NCBI GenBank assembly: GCA_014871385.1 | Contig: CM026433.1 | Coordinates: 3,112,474-3,176,473, forward strand | Source of the DNA: Ceratodon purpureus | Taxonomy: Eukaryota; Streptophyta; Bryopsida; Pseudoditrichales; Ditrichaceae | Direction of reading: 5' to 3' | DNA: 64,000 nucleotides | In this document: positions 32,689-44,890 of the stretch, piece after piece | Layout of the letters: each line of letters begins with the position of its first letter | Position numbering within the stretch: position 1 is the stretch's first letter | Position numbers and translations under genes: made by a program | The notes under the pieces: generated by a model | Seen by the model: only the letters and a program-made list of their open reading frames with translations | What the model was told of the DNA's origin: nothing | Database searches by the model: none

Positions 32689-33877
32689 CTAGAAGAGGTG
32701 GAAGAGGGCCCACAAGGGAGCCACGAACAAGAGAAGGATTCCGATGGTGTGTGGGACGCCCCGAGACTCCCCGAAAGCACGGCGGAACCCGCCAGCATGG
32801 CTGGTGTGCTGGTACAGCAAGTACGCGCCGATTATGAGACAGACGAAGTCGGAGATCTTGCTTCCTCTGAAGTGGACGATCGTCTTTGGGGCGGTGACGA
32901 CAAGCAGGATGAAGGCAACGGGCAGCTCCAGGTCCTCTACAGAAGCACCATTTTCGTGAGAAATTTAAAGGAAGGCAGATCGTCAAGCTGAACTTAGGTA
33001 CAGATCAGAGATAATAACTAAGGTTTTATGCTGACTTACCATTGATAAGCTGGGGGAACTTTTGAGCGAAGAAGAGACGGATCACGACAGCAATGAAGGC
33101 GATCCATGCACCAATTCCTCCCCTGTAAAAATAAGCCACATTAGAGCGGCTTCGCAGAATAAAAAATTTGTAACAAGCCCGACAATATTTGCCGAATTTC
33201 CGGAGAAGGTTGTATATAGATAGTGCTATACCTCAGGTAACCGAAGATTGGCTCGGGCAGTTGCAGCGCAAGGTATGGTACAAGAAGAGCCGTCAACAAA
33301 TTAGTCCTCCAGTTGGTTCTGTCCAAGATCAACAAGGAACTGCAAAAACAAAACATAGAAAATCTCTCAACGACACAGTCCAACGCATATCCTAAGCATC
33401 GACTATAGCCAACTTCGTCAGTCACGAAGATAGAACTCACACTCCCCTAGAAAGCACCCATATTCAACCCCAAAGTTAAAAGATCCATTTCCCCCCTCAA
33501 CCAACAGAAACCCGATTCAACCCCTGTTCTTAGCTTCTACACTTATCGACAACCACTGTCACTCTCCAGCAAAAGAACACCTGATGATGACACTCCACAT
33601 GAAATCTAGCAAAAACCACCACATCCACCCTCAGCTCAACTTAAGAAAAGCACATCCAAACATACTGGGCATGGATTCTAGACTGGAGGACGGCTTACAC
33701 GGCAGCGACGACGGCGAGCCACTGCAGGAGCCCAGTGACGGGGCCCTCCAGCTGCATCGAAGCGACGATGTGCGCTCCCAAGGTGCCGAGAGCCTCGCCG
33801 ACCGCGCGCCAATCCTGGTCGAGCGCCATGGCGGCGGCGCCCGGCTGCGAGACGTCGAGGGCGAATGCACGAGACAT
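32689..33877 (-). CDS. COR413: COR413 cold-regulated membrane protein, 205 aa
   Basis: Exons on the minus strand: 33877-33699, 33339-33232, 33122-33040 and 32936-32689, in phase, 618 nt. The protein shows the COR413 signature: LLILDRTNWRTNLLTALLVPY, then FGYLRGGIGAWIAFIAVVIR, FPQLI, and a C-terminal series of hydrophobic segments including ISDFVCLIIGAYLLYQH and GGFRRAFG, ending IGILLLFVAPLWALFHLF. About six membrane segments are predicted by eye, and the length equals the plasma-membrane COR413 group (about 200 aa); no long plastid transit peptide is present. In flowering plants these genes respond to cold, drought and ABA and stabilise membranes. A second ATG (MALDQDW) 20 codons in is an alternative start. 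Confidence 0.93.
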
Positions 33878-34357
33878 TGTGAAGCTCGCTGGTGGTGCGA
33901 TCGAACCGCGTCGATGCTGGTGGCGCTCCGGATCTCTTCGGCGATCTCTAGATCGGGCGAGCAAGTGAGTGAATGAGAGAAGAATGGGATGTGTTGGAGG
34001 GAGAAAGGCAGCTCACGGAGCTCATACCCAAGACCGTCTCTGTACCTAAACCCACTCCCATGTACGCCACCCTAACACTTGACTCGGGATTCGATAGATG
34101 GCGTTGGTTTTGGGTGGAGTGACGGTTTTGGGAGGAGTTGGAGGGTGGGCGGAGTGGGCAGTCCAGTTGGCGGAGTCGTGGAGGGTGGTGGAGAGGTTTG
34201 GTTTTGCGTTGAGCTCCCGGTGGGAGTAACCGCCACCTGTCTGTTGGTGGTCGCGGGCTAAAACTTGTCTAGATGCTCGGGACTGGATACATGATAGAGA
34301 CGAGGATCCTCGAGCATAATATACTTTTGGAGAATACATTAAAGTTCACTTTAGTGG
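33878..34357. other. COR413 5' flank
   Basis: GC-rich 5' UTR and promoter region with GGAG/GGTGG-rich tracts near 34100-34230. No gene was supported. Confidence 0.4.
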
Positions 34358-34410
34358 CACTATTGGAAAGATGGTCTGGGGCCAGCGAGTATAGTATGAA
34401 TTAGTGTAAA
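34358..34410 (+). mobile_element. Terminal fragment of the CACTA-type MITE family
   Basis: CACTATTGGAAAGATGGTCT then CCAGCGAGTA matches the terminus of the complete element at 54469-54730. The other end was not found, so this is a partial or strongly diverged copy. Confidence 0.5.
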
Positions 34411-34908
34411 ATGCTAGTCCACCATCTCACTGTTATATTTGCTGCTTCTCCAAAATCATTTATTCCTAAGTAGTAAGTGGTGGTATCAGGGTTGGCGTTT
34501 ACAATTGCAGTATGGATGGAAGTTAGTAAAAAATTGTCCAATAACAGAAGCTAGCATGTTATCTCACCTTGCAATTCTCATCTTCAATAGAGTTATACCA
34601 AAATAGAAATTTTTTTGCTACAAGTTGTATCACGCATTCTGACATGCTCCATGTTGTAATCTTGGCTATAAGCAATCCGTGAAGCGTTAGGGCTCTAATT
34701 CCTATAGAAATACTAAAATGTTCTAGGGCGGAATACCCATGTTGTCGAAAAATTACAAAATTGAATGACCTCTCTTGTGGTATACAAAATAGTGAGCCCT
34801 CTTCAAGGGTTTCAGTATAGGAAACCCATCTTGGCCTTAGGCTCCCTACTGTACAAAAAGAAATTCTAAAATGATATGATAGTTTTTTGCTTGTAATCCC
34901 GATTGCAT

Positions 34909-35159
34909 TACCATAAGACTATAGCAGATCTGTTCTTAAATTATTCTATACATAGGAAAAATTATGAAGCCTTAAAAATGAAAATAGAATAAATTTAATT
35001 TTGCAATATTTTGTTATTTCTAAGCCATTTAAGTTCATTTTCACTGATTTTTTTGCTAAAAAACGAAAAATTTACCGTTTTTTTAGAGACAAACCATAAT
35101 TTTTCAAAAGAAATAATTAATCCTTTGCTGACGACTGAACCTGCTATGGTGTTACGGTA
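34909..35159. mobile_element. MITE-like element, TACCRTAA ends, copy 1
   Basis: Imperfect 19-bp inverted ends: TACCATAAGACTATAGCAG at the left and CTGCTATGGTGTTACGGTA at the right (3 mismatches). The interior matches 52250-52518 through words such as TGCAATATTTTGTTA, AAGCCATTTAAG and TTTGCTGA. AT-rich and non-coding. Confidence 0.65.
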
Positions 35160-35261
35160 GTATTTACACTGCTATTTCTGCGGGTATGGGTGTTTCACAA
35201 CGGTTGTGAACATTGCAAGGTATGCACACTCTTGAGCCTGTATTAAGGTAGACAGTGCTAA

Positions 35262-36299
35262 GGCCCAGTTTATATGTGATCTGGGGCTGGCCCGAAGTTG
35301 GTCCTGATTTGGGATCCTTCCGGACCCCAATCAGGCCTGACTTTTGGGATCCAGCCCCTTCGCATGTAAACATGTGAGCCCCATTCCTTGGGCGTAATCA
35401 GTGTAGAAAATTAGCTCTAATTAGACTCTACAGTTGATTTACAACAACAACTGTGCTTCTCTACAAATGATTGTGGTTGAAGCTTCTGTTTTATGAAGCA
35501 CTCTACATTTGATTTACAACAACAGTTGTGCTTTTATTTTATGAAGCACTCGGGTATTGGCTGTGAATTAATCACTACTGAATCAATGTCTGGCTGAGTT
35601 ATAATTGCTTGGTTGAAGATGTCAATTGCAATATTGCAAGTAACCCAGAATTTGTCTGTAACCCAAAATTGCAAAACCCAATTGACATCAGTACTGTAAA
35701 ATGTGGCTGTAACCCAGAATTGCAAAACCCAATTGACATCAGTACTGCAAAATGTGGCTGTAATTAACCCAGAATTGCAAAACCCAGTTGACATCAGTAA
35801 TACAAAATCGGGAGAATTGCAAAACCCAATTGACATCAGTATTGCAAAATTTGGTTGTAACCCAGAATTCGTCTGTAACCCAGTATTGCAATTCATCTGT
35901 AACCCAGTATTGCAAACCTCTCTTACAAATTCTACATGGATCGGAGACAAGAAATGAAGAGAAACGAAGCAAGAGGAAGGAGGGAGAGAACTCTCTTGGT
36001 GGTGGATTTACAATCCATTGATGGACGGTGGGGATTCAAAGGATCCAACGGAGGTGCACAATCGAGCCCAAGTTTCATCTTCGGGCCACAGAAAACCTTG
36101 GCCCGATTGCACCACTTAGGCCCAAAGATTTGGCGCCAAAATACTGCCACATAAGTTGCCATGTAGGATATGGTGATGCTTGGGACGGGCCCTAGTATAA
36201 AACCCTTGGGCCCGATTTGAGAGAATGGAGCAATCCTATTGGTTGAAAAGTGGAGAGTTCGCGCCGGCCCTCAATCGGGACCCATGTGTAAACTGGGCC
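35262..36299. mobile_element. PIF/Harbinger (Tourist)-like element, 1038 bp, TSD TAA
   Basis: Inverted ends GGCCCAGTTTA / TAAACTGGGCC (11 bp exact, similar for a few more) are flanked on both sides by TAA (35259-35261 and 36300-36302). The 3-bp TWA target and GGCCC start are typical of Tourist/Harbinger elements. It carries an internal tandem repeat (35640-35920) and no transposase, so it is non-autonomous. Confidence 0.75.
35640..35925 (+). repeat. Tandem repeat, about 57-bp unit
   Basis: GTAACCCAGAATTGCAAAAC followed by CCAATTGACATCAGTA and a short spacer recurs four to five times, with partial units at both ends. It lies inside the Harbinger-like element. Confidence 0.8.
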
Positions 36300-36407
36300 T
36301 AAATCCGTGCATGTGGTTTGAGCAGAAAAACCATGCACTGCAAGACTCAAAACCAACCTAGTAGTGTTTGCAAGTTGGATACACTCGCAATTGCATGTAG
36401 GAAACAA

Positions 36408-36532
36408 ACTGGGTGGATTTGGATGGAAAGTGGGTGGATTTGGATGCTAAGTGGGTGGATTTGGATGCTAAGTGGGTGGATTTGGATGCTAAGTGGGTGG
36501 ATTTGGATACAAAGTGGGTGGATTTGTATTCC
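36408..36532 (+). repeat. 21-bp minisatellite
   Basis: About six copies of GTGGGTGGATTTGGATGCTA(A), with small variants in the last bases. The open frames it creates (WIWMLSG repeats) are not supported as protein. Confidence 0.9.
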
Positions 36533-38214
36533 ACGATGGCCAGTTCTCACCTTAATCTTGACTGTCAATAGTGGCGTTAGGGCATGTCTATGGGGGATTT
36601 TGTTGTTTCACTTTGAACATTTTTCATTAATTGAGGTGGTTTGATATGCTCATGTAAACACTGCCTAACGAATCGTCTTTTTCTTGCAAGTATGTGAATT
36701 TTTTGCAATTATTTATGCTTGATTCAAGCTGCTCAAATCCCTTAAGTGCACGGTTTAAGCACCATCTACCTTATAACAGGATGGTGGTACGCTGTTAGCA
36801 GACACCCACAGACTGAAGATTCTGATGACTTGTGAGCCATGCAAGCAGCTTGGAATTTGCACATTTTATGGAGTTCAGGACAAGTGGTCTTCAGGACAAG
36901 TGGTTGGGTATGAACACTTTGAGAAACATGCTGGTCTCAAAATTCATATTGTTTGCATAACTTACACTTTTTTGCATTTGAATATATGTGTGTAATAGTG
37001 TATGTTCTTTATAACCAAACAAGTAATTATAATAAACTTATTATATATATTTTTATTCAAATCTATTCATTCTTCATCTATTCATAAATTCTGAAGACAC
37101 TGAATGTCAATTTCTGAACTATAACTAGCTCAAAAAATACAGAGAACCAAGTCAATGAAAATTAATTTAAACCTGGTTGAACTTGGATTAGTTCGTAGTC
37201 AGAATTGGGTTTGTAATTAGTTCAGAATGTGTAAAACTATAGTTTAGGGCATGGGGATGCTTGTGCCCTTCTTCCAAGTGTGAACAAGACCAAGGGGAAT
37301 CATCACCTTAAATTCCAGAGCGAACATGTTCATCGCAGGACAAGAGGAAAGCCTTTCACGTCCACTGTCAGCCGTGGATGCAAGCCAACGGAAGGTGAGA
37401 TGCAGAGCGCAAACTGCCACTGGAAGCGCCGGGATGCACTCCTGCCCACGTCGGCCATGCCCAACCTTATCCTGGCGTAAGGACGAACCTCGCTCCCCCG
37501 CAGACTTGCAGTTCCACTCAAGGGATCAAATCTCCTTCGGGATGCCTTTCTAGGGAACGGCCCACGCTCTTGCACTGCGTTCTATTCTGCCGACTGCTTA
37601 GAGAATTTTTAGTTGAGAGACTCGGCACACGCTCCATTGCTGCGTACATCTTTGGATGCAATCCGTTGACACGCCACCTCTACTGCAAACATTCGTCCCA
37701 AAACGTTCTCTTGGGTACCAGTGATCGCAGAACCATTTTATGACATTAGCACAGGATTGATCTACTTTCCACATGAATGTTAGCTATTTTGTTGTTGATG
37801 CATATACTACATGCGATAACTCTACGATATCCTGTCAATACCCCAGAAATATTAATGTGATACCATGGTGATATCCATGGAAATGAAATCATGAACTTGT
37901 TACATACTTATAGCATGGTATGAATTTTGGTTAAACTTCAATATTTTTTAGTTTTTTCCTTAATAGATGTAGTACTCCTTTTATTTAAAGGTTACTTTTT
38001 TGTGAAATTTAACCACTTTCAAGATTGCTGGTTGGTACTTTGATGCAAATTTTCAGGGAGTTGAGCAGTCAATCTGCTATTGAACATTAACTTACAGTTT
38101 AATATAGAGCACATAATAATCATGTGACTTGATACAGCAAAATATCTACAAATTGTATAAAAATTGAGAATCAGATTTTCCACAGCTAACAAGGCCATGG
38201 CTTGAATATATATA
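36533..38214. other. Gene-less stretch
   Basis: A GC-rich island at about 37260-37580 has overlapping short open frames on both strands but no family signal or splice-consistent model. The rest is AT-rich. Confidence 0.4.
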
Positions 38215-38619
38215 AGGTAGACGAACCCATATCCAATGAGATTCCCATTACGGATCAGTAGACTTTTCCATTTCAAAGAAGTTTTAAATTCAAAATCTAG
38301 GAAAACCTTCCTAGATTTTTGTGTGATTCCTAAGCATGATTGGTAGAAAGGGAATTGTATGAGAATATTTTGATAGTAGATCATGTTCAAATTTTGGTGT
38401 CAGTGATCAATTTTATAGCAGCCTATGTGTACACCATGTATGAGTTCAACTTTTCACTTCAAATAATTGTAACTATTTCAATATTGGGAATAAAATTATG
38501 GAAATTTTTGCATTCAACAAGAACCTTATGTTTGAACACATGAAAAATCCTCTTCAAACTATATACCTTACACACATATGCTAAAATCCTAAAGTGATCA
38601 GTTTTAGGTTCGTCTACCT
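38215..38619. mobile_element. TA-target MITE, 405 bp, AGGTAGACGAACC ends
   Basis: Exact 13-bp inverted ends AGGTAGACGAACC / GGTTCGTCTACCT with TA on both sides (38213-38214, 38620-38621). The interior shares AAGCATGATTGGTAGAAAGG in inverse orientation with the element at 62751-63174. Non-coding; mariner-type target preference. Confidence 0.75.
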
Positions 38620-38621
38620 TA

Positions 38622-39233
38622 GTCTGTGTAGCTGCAATGAAAAAAACATTCAGATTTATGAGACATTCGATAGCTATGGAATCCATCACACTCACTGCAT
38701 GAAACGCAGACGCACTTAGTTGTGTACAATCAGATACGTAAGCTGACTGTAAAGAATGGTCATTAGAAATTCTGTCCAGGAGTAGGCTAGAACTCAAAGA
38801 TTGAGAACAATGATCAATGTACACTTTTTCTATAAGAATCCAATTGTAAGGGGGTCTTGCCGCTGTTTACAGGAGTACGTTGTGAATTGAAGTTTAGATC
38901 CCGCAATCGTTTCTACAACAAATCTATCCAATGTTGGGTATCAGTGTCCTTTGACAACCAGATCATTGTCAAACTCTTGCTGAATGTATAGATAAAGAAT
39001 CCTCAAAAGAATAGGAATCAAATGAATGTTTCCGTGTTGCCATCTTGCTGGATGTTGAATTGGTAAGCACACCTCCTGAGCTCTGTATGAACTGTAAATA
39101 AATCTTGTTGCTCCAATTCTTCAATAACATAATGTGCCGGGATGTGAAGGGCCAAAAGGATACTTGGTTTGTTAGAAACAAAGAAGTTCTCAGAGTATTC
39201 TGTCACCTCAAATTCTAACCGTGTGTTCGCAGT
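38622..39233. other. 3' flank of the 695-aa gene
   Basis: Probable 3' UTR and downstream DNA of the minus-strand gene. Nothing else was recognised. Confidence 0.4.
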
Positions 39234-41932
39234 TCAGAACAATGAAGCGGAGATTACCGTAGTGCTCAATGAGGCAGGTGCATCATGCCAACTCTCACCC
39301 TCATACAGTGGGAGAACTTCAGCTTGCGTTTCGGGAGCACCATCCTCTCCCGAAAGGTTAGTGCCTTCAGCACACAATTCTCTGTTCGCGCCAGCAGGAG
39401 GGGCTGCTAGAAGCTCCAGAAGCTCGGAGGTGTTCTGAGCAAGCTCTGCAGTTGGGCTCTGCAGAAGCTTGAGAAGGTTGTCAAAAGCCATTGACAAGGA
39501 CTTTTCCGAATCATTGTTGAGAAGCCCCGTATCTGTGCCTTGCAGGTCTAACATTTCAGTCCCTCTGTTTACATCTTCTGCACACACCGATTCTTGGATT
39601 GGCTGTTCGCCATGTATTGATACCCTCTCCTGTTTCACCAGAATAATGCCTGTCGTTACTTTGGCTAGCTAGAATATGCTCCATTTGCAATTCTCACATC
39701 ATACAAAGAGATGACTATGGCTTCTTCAGTTCAGTATCCCGAACCGTGTTCATAGTCGAGACCAGAGCGTGTTAAAGAGGAAAGGTAGAAATGCAGAGCT
39801 TATGGTATTTCTAAGAAACAAATAATCAAGTGGTGAAATAAACCTTTTCTGCCTGAGACTCTACTACAGCAACTTCGTTTCCTGATGGAGATGCTGTGCC
39901 ACAGTTTCCTCCAGGAGCCAATCGTTCGATGATTGCGGAGTCTTCTGCTTCACTTCTCTGAGACTCTTCTCCACTCAAAATCGCTGCAGCACATGGACAG
40001 CCCGAATCCCAGACCACTGAAAATTCAGTGAACAGTATCACACAAAATGAGGTCATCCAGAGACTCAGTGTTATGTATAAGCACTTCTAACCTAGATCAT
40101 GGGTATCCTCATTTAGAGAAGTTGAATCCAGAAATGAATTTTTTGTCATGCTACAATTTATGAGAGTTAAACCTTGCGTTGAACTGTGCGTTTCGTGTGT
40201 CAATTCCCAATGTTGTCTCTTGAGAGCACCAAGCTCCAACTGAAGAAGAGAACTGTCCTGTAAGTCCAACGATCGTGTAACTCCCCTCTTTAGTCCAGTG
40301 GGAGTCCGCGCTTTCAATAGATGATTCTTCCGAGCGAGAGGGTCGTGTACAGGAGTAACGTTGGCACTGATCTCTGTGAGAGCTAATCGAGACATTGAGT
40401 TATTCGGTTTCTTCTCCTGCTGAGAGCCCTGAACACAAAGCAAAACATCATTCTCAGCACTGCAAGTACACTTTCTCTAGAATACATGAAGACAATCCTC
40501 AAATATGCATGCAAGGATTCATAGATGCATTAATTCCTCACCTTATTAGTACCATCCATGTGATGTATTCCGCCAAAGTCTGAGGTTGTCCTGGAGTGTC
40601 TGTGCCCATGTCTACGTAAAGCTACTGGCGCTGAATTCTCTGCTTCACATTCAGCAGATACCGAAGGTCGTTCATCCTTAGTATCCTGCACAAATACCAG
40701 AAATGTGGTGGGGACATTGTAGCTCACTTCTACACTAATTATGAATTCCTAAACCCTAAACCTCCAAGTAACACCCTCCCAGTCCTCTTACTGTAGTGGT
40801 CACTCATTCTCTGAAGTTAAATTGACAGAACACTGATGTTGAGTGTAAAATTCTAAACAGACTAAAACTCTTAATATTGAACGTTTATGTGTACCTGTGA
40901 TGCATCTAGGGAGTGGCCAGACGCTAGACTGACTTCAAGGCTACAATCGGATGGTTCCGTCTCTGCGGGGTGGGGACACGGTGCTTCAAAAGTTGCCTCG
41001 AAGTCCGTGAACTGAATCTTGTCGTCTGCGTCCTGGAACCGTAAGCTGGGCAGCCTGCTCACGCCCTCATCGCTTTCTCCCAGATCCGTGACCAGCTCCA
41101 CCGGTTGTCGAGGCGCTGCTGTATCCACCTGGGAAACGAAATTCTCCACCTCCTTAAGAAAGCTTGCAACCGACTTCTCAAGTGGCACACACTCTTTCAG
41201 GTCCTGTGCGACCGACTTTAGAACAACACCACCTTGACAGTTATCGTAAGCGTGTTCGTTCGCGAAACACAGCAGCTTCTGCGCAAGCTCGCGGCACGAG
41301 TCATGAAGCAGAATTGAATTCTCTTGGGCACAAGCAGCGCTCAACTCGTGTGAAGAATTGCGAGCGGAAGAGCTCCGCTTTTCCAGAAAGAGCTTCACGT
41401 CGCAAAATTTCTCGAGGCGCGCTATTGTCTCCACCAGATTCTTATGCGGCTCTGGGCAAGACTTCCTCGCGGGCACCTTCTTCGCATTGCTTGTTCTCGG
41501 CGGCATAGGAGGCTTATCGGTCGAGGATCGTCCAGGGCGAACACCAACCGATCTCCTGCCACTGGGGGAGGTGGGCGCGCGAGAAGAAGTAGACGATCTG
41601 GCGATGGAGGCCACGGACCCGCGAGCCGGCGATGTTGACCTAGAGCGGTCGTATTCCGACCCACCCTCGCTCGGCAGGGAGAAGAGCTCACTGCTGTGCG
41701 GAATCGCGTGAGAGTCATCCAAGCTCGGTCGAGGCGAAGCCGAGGAGAGCTTCCTGCCCTCACTACCCTCGCTGTACAATTGCAAGAACCTCTTCAGCGA
41801 CTGACTGGCATCAAGCTGCGCGTCGCTCCGCGACGGCCGCGCCGGCGACGCGCTCGACTGGTGGGACATCGACACCGCCACCACCGCGGCCTTTTGCTGC
41901 GCCTGCCCACAGTGGCTCACACACAGCCCCAT
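39234..41932 (-). CDS. Unrecognised 695-aa Ser-rich protein with N-myristoylation-type start, five exons
   Basis: Exons 41932-40895, 40685-40542, 40428-40092, 40016-39844 and 39629-39234 join in phase (2088 nt) through standard GT-AG introns. The start MGLCVSHC fits a Gly2 myristoylation site with adjacent Cys for palmitoylation, suggesting membrane attachment. An ATG 29 codons upstream in frame is possible. Residues about 20-150 are Ser/Pro/Arg rich with SPARPSRSD, RSTSPARGS, TSPSGRRSVGVRP and KPPMPPRTSNAKKVPARKS, a basic disordered region of the type found in microtubule- or membrane-associated proteins. A more ordered Leu/Glu/Cys-rich part follows (VETIARLEKFCDVKLFLEK). The C-terminal exon has LLKLLQSPTAELAQNTSELL, a helical segment. 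I do not recognise the family; function is unknown. Confidence 0.75.
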
Positions 41933-42836
41933 CCTTCCCCAAACTCGCAATTCCAGAGCGCTTACACCTCTAACCAATACCACAATCCACCTCCAATTCA
42001 GAATACTACCAATCTGCACTGTAACGACTATTAAAACTAAATTCAGCCCGCATCAAAAGTACCTGAAACCAAGCTCGCATCAGATCATACACAACACAGA
42101 TCAACGTGCAAGACTTTCCTGATCAGTCCCCCATGTCTAACTCGTACTTTGCATGAGCATCGAAAACCACAAACTGTTAGTTCGAGGCATGCGATCGATC
42201 ACTCACCAACTGGTACTCTCTTCTGATTCAACCTGCTCGAACATCCAATCTCTTCAAGCTCATCATTTCAACACAGAACTGATCTCCAACCTGTACCCAG
42301 ATCACCTAACCACGTCTCGGCGAAGAAGCAAGTCTAGGACTCCAGCTCTTTAGAAATGAGTCTCCAGGTGGGATTATTGTCTGGAATACCATCAGGCCAA
42401 CTTCAACTGAAGGCAGTGAGAGCGGTGGAGATTTGTAAGGGCAGCACTTGCTTTGGCGCCGGTGGCAACGGATGCTGTGGAGCCATAAAGGCATGGGAGA
42501 AAGGTGGCGGAGGAGTTATTACTGTTGTTGTTTGCCGAGGATTAGTTTGCGGTAATGGGATCGGTGATGGCATCATGCTCACTGGGGGTTACCTCGGGAG
42601 GCACCCTAGTATTTATTGCCTCCAGGGATTCAAATTTCCTTTTTTCCAGTCAAGGTTTCATTGATTGACTTGCCTAAACTTGGCCCATATTTCTCGCAAT
42701 CTGTGCAGTTACCATGCAGTGCAATATTCATGACTTGCTCCGCGTTCTGTGGTGCTCATGTAGCACGGTATTATTGGCTGCTTCCTCAAGGGTTGAATTG
42801 AAATGCATCACCTTCTTTGTTTTTTCCAAACTACTA
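41933..42836. other. 5' flank of the 695-aa gene
   Basis: Probable promoter and 5' UTR. A Gly-rich plus-strand open frame at 42356-42664 has no family or splice support. Confidence 0.4.
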
Positions 42837-43125
42837 CTCCCTCTGTTTCTGAAAGAAACCATGGTTTCCACAAAGTCTTTGTTTCACAAAGAAACCATGG
42901 TTTCATTATTACCAAGAAGTCCACCGTCAAGAATTCAAAGGAGGAAACTGTGTTAAGCCAAATGGCACTTGAAAACCGTGTTAAGCCAAATGGCATTATG
43001 GCACTTGAAATCCGTGTTAAGGCAAATGGCACTTTCAATTAAAATTAACAAAATTCAAGGCGGCGTCACTGTGCTTAATACTGGCCTAAAATAGAAACCA
43101 CGGTTTCTTTCAGAAACAGAGGGAG
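42837..43125. mobile_element. Stowaway-type MITE, 289 bp, TSD TA
   Basis: Terminal inverted repeat CTCCCTCTGTTTCTGAAAGA followed by AACC[A/G]TGGTTTC: about 32 bp with one mismatch, flanked by TA at 42835-42836 and 43126-43127. CTCCCTC at the tip and the TA target are the diagnostic features of Stowaway elements. The interior has a threefold AAACCGTGTTAAGCCAAATG-like repeat. Confidence 0.88.
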
Positions 43126-43303
43126 TATAATACTCTCTCCATGCAAGTGTTGTGACTCTTGTGAGAATAAAGCTCCTTTTTTCATTTTCAACTTTAAAAA
43201 GTGCAAGGATGTGGAGTGGACTATGTCTGGCAAGTTGCAACCATCTGAGTCTTGAGCCTCCATGTCTGTGATTAATCCTTATTCTAGAAATTGAAGATTG
43301 TTA

Positions 43304-43676
43304 AGGTAGTGGTCCCAGAAACCGTCCGAATTTCAGGTTTGCTCATTTGGAATAGTGGTGGAATTTTTTTATAATTTTTGGATGAAGTGCAAAGCTAGTG
43401 CAAAGCCATCCCAAAAAAAAATCATTTTTTGAGTAAGTCTACAATTTCCTATGAATTTTTGAATGTTCAGCCCTAGGTGCTCCACTAACCGTCCCTAGAG
43501 TCATGGTTAATATGACGACTTGGATTCTGAGAATAGAACGTTTCTGCACCAATCACAAGCACTCAATTTCTGCAGCCATAGACGGAATTAGAATGATTTT
43601 GCACAGTTTCAGGAACAGCCTATGTCAAGCCTATGGGACGGTTTTTGGGCCGGGACGGTTTTTGGGCGCACTACCT
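43304..43676. mobile_element. TA-target MITE, 373 bp, AGGTAGTG ends
   Basis: Ends AGGTAGTGGTCCCAGAAACC and (reverse) AGGTAGTGCGCCCAAAAACC, both continuing CGTCC, with TA on each side (43302-43303, 43677-43678). A truncated near-identical copy lies at 18401-18548, and a diverged relative at about 56655-56830. Confidence 0.8.
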
Positions 43677-43770
43677 TAATGAATGTTTGATACAATATCC
43701 ATTCCACAGCAAAACTGGGACTTGTCAAGCTTGAGGTGATGGTATTACATTATATAGTTCTTAATTTTAA

Positions 43771-44856
43771 CCCCTAAAGCATTTGGCAATAAAATCCCAA
43801 ATTCTGCCTCAATTCTGCCATGTTTTAGTTCAAGGTAGAATTATGCAGATTCGAATATATTTTAAAGAATCTAACCGTAGGATCTAGTACTTAACTTGTA
43901 CATGTATGTGTCCACAAAATTTTAAATTGTAACTCTTCACCGTTTGGAAGATCCTAAGGTTCCAACTTGACAAAAAAGTTTTTTTGGGTACTGCCCGGCA
44001 GGGACAGCCACTCTTCGGAGAGTGAAACAACCAATTTTTTGAGATTGTGCAGTTGGAGGCTCTTCAGTTTTGGATTCTAAAGTGAGTTGGGAGTATGCGC
44101 AAAAAAATTGAAGACAATACAACACACAGAAGCATTGGAAAACCACATTTCCAGTGACGGGAGTCAAATGAAATGCATATACACTAGCTCTTTTTCCACA
44201 CTACAAATGCCTACGAAGATCATCTATCTTTTGAAATCTGAATGGTGTATACATGCATTTGTATGAAAAAAAAAATTGTAGAGGAAAGAAATCCAAAAAA
44301 TAAATAAATCCAAAATAGATATGAATTTTACAGCATATACTATGGTTTAGGAGAAGAAAATGGTGAAGGAAAAATGGGTGACGAAGGTGATCCAATCACT
44401 GTTGATCTGTCCACAGGTTTTTATAAAACTTGGAACTTTGACTAAATATATCTCAAGATCCATACGGTCAAAATTTACAAAACTTGGTACGTAGACTAAT
44501 TGGATGGCTCTAAACAAGATCCTACGGTTGGATTTTTCAAAATCAAGTTTTAAAAAAACTTGCAAAACGATTTCAGAAAGTATTATTTGGAAGTCACTGT
44601 AGACTGTCACAGATTTGGTACACCACTTCCATTGGCCACAAACCTGCCCCTGCTGCCCTGAATTGAATTTTAATCTTTAAACACAAATTATTTCTTTACT
44701 ACGGGCCCGATGGAAGTAAAATTTGGTCTTGTTAGAAAGATATGACAATTTCCTATGATGTGCCAAAGTTACAGCTACATCCGGTAAAATTTGACTCATA
44801 GGGAGCCTGACCGGATTCTAAATCATACCAAAACTATTGAGTTAATGCTTTAGGGG
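43771..44856. mobile_element. piggyBac-type non-autonomous element, 1086 bp, TSD TTAA
   Basis: Exact inverted ends CCCCTAAAGCATT / AATGCTTTAGGGG are flanked by TTAA at 43767-43770 and 44857-44860. A four-base TTAA target next to a tip starting CCC is characteristic of piggyBac elements. No coding remains inside. Confidence 0.72.
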
Positions 44857-44890
44857 TTAAACTGGTAGTTCAGGCGCCCATCCGCACTTA

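Noticed and set aside
36318-36644. WIWMLSG repeat open frame
   Set aside because: Direct translation of a 21-bp minisatellite with no other coding evidence.
37280-37580. Overlapping open frames on both strands in a GC-rich patch
   Set aside because: No family motif, no splice-consistent extension, and frames on both strands are explained by local GC content.
42356-42664. Gly-rich 102-codon plus-strand frame
   Set aside because: Lies in the 5' flank of the minus-strand gene and lacks any recognisable domain or splice context.
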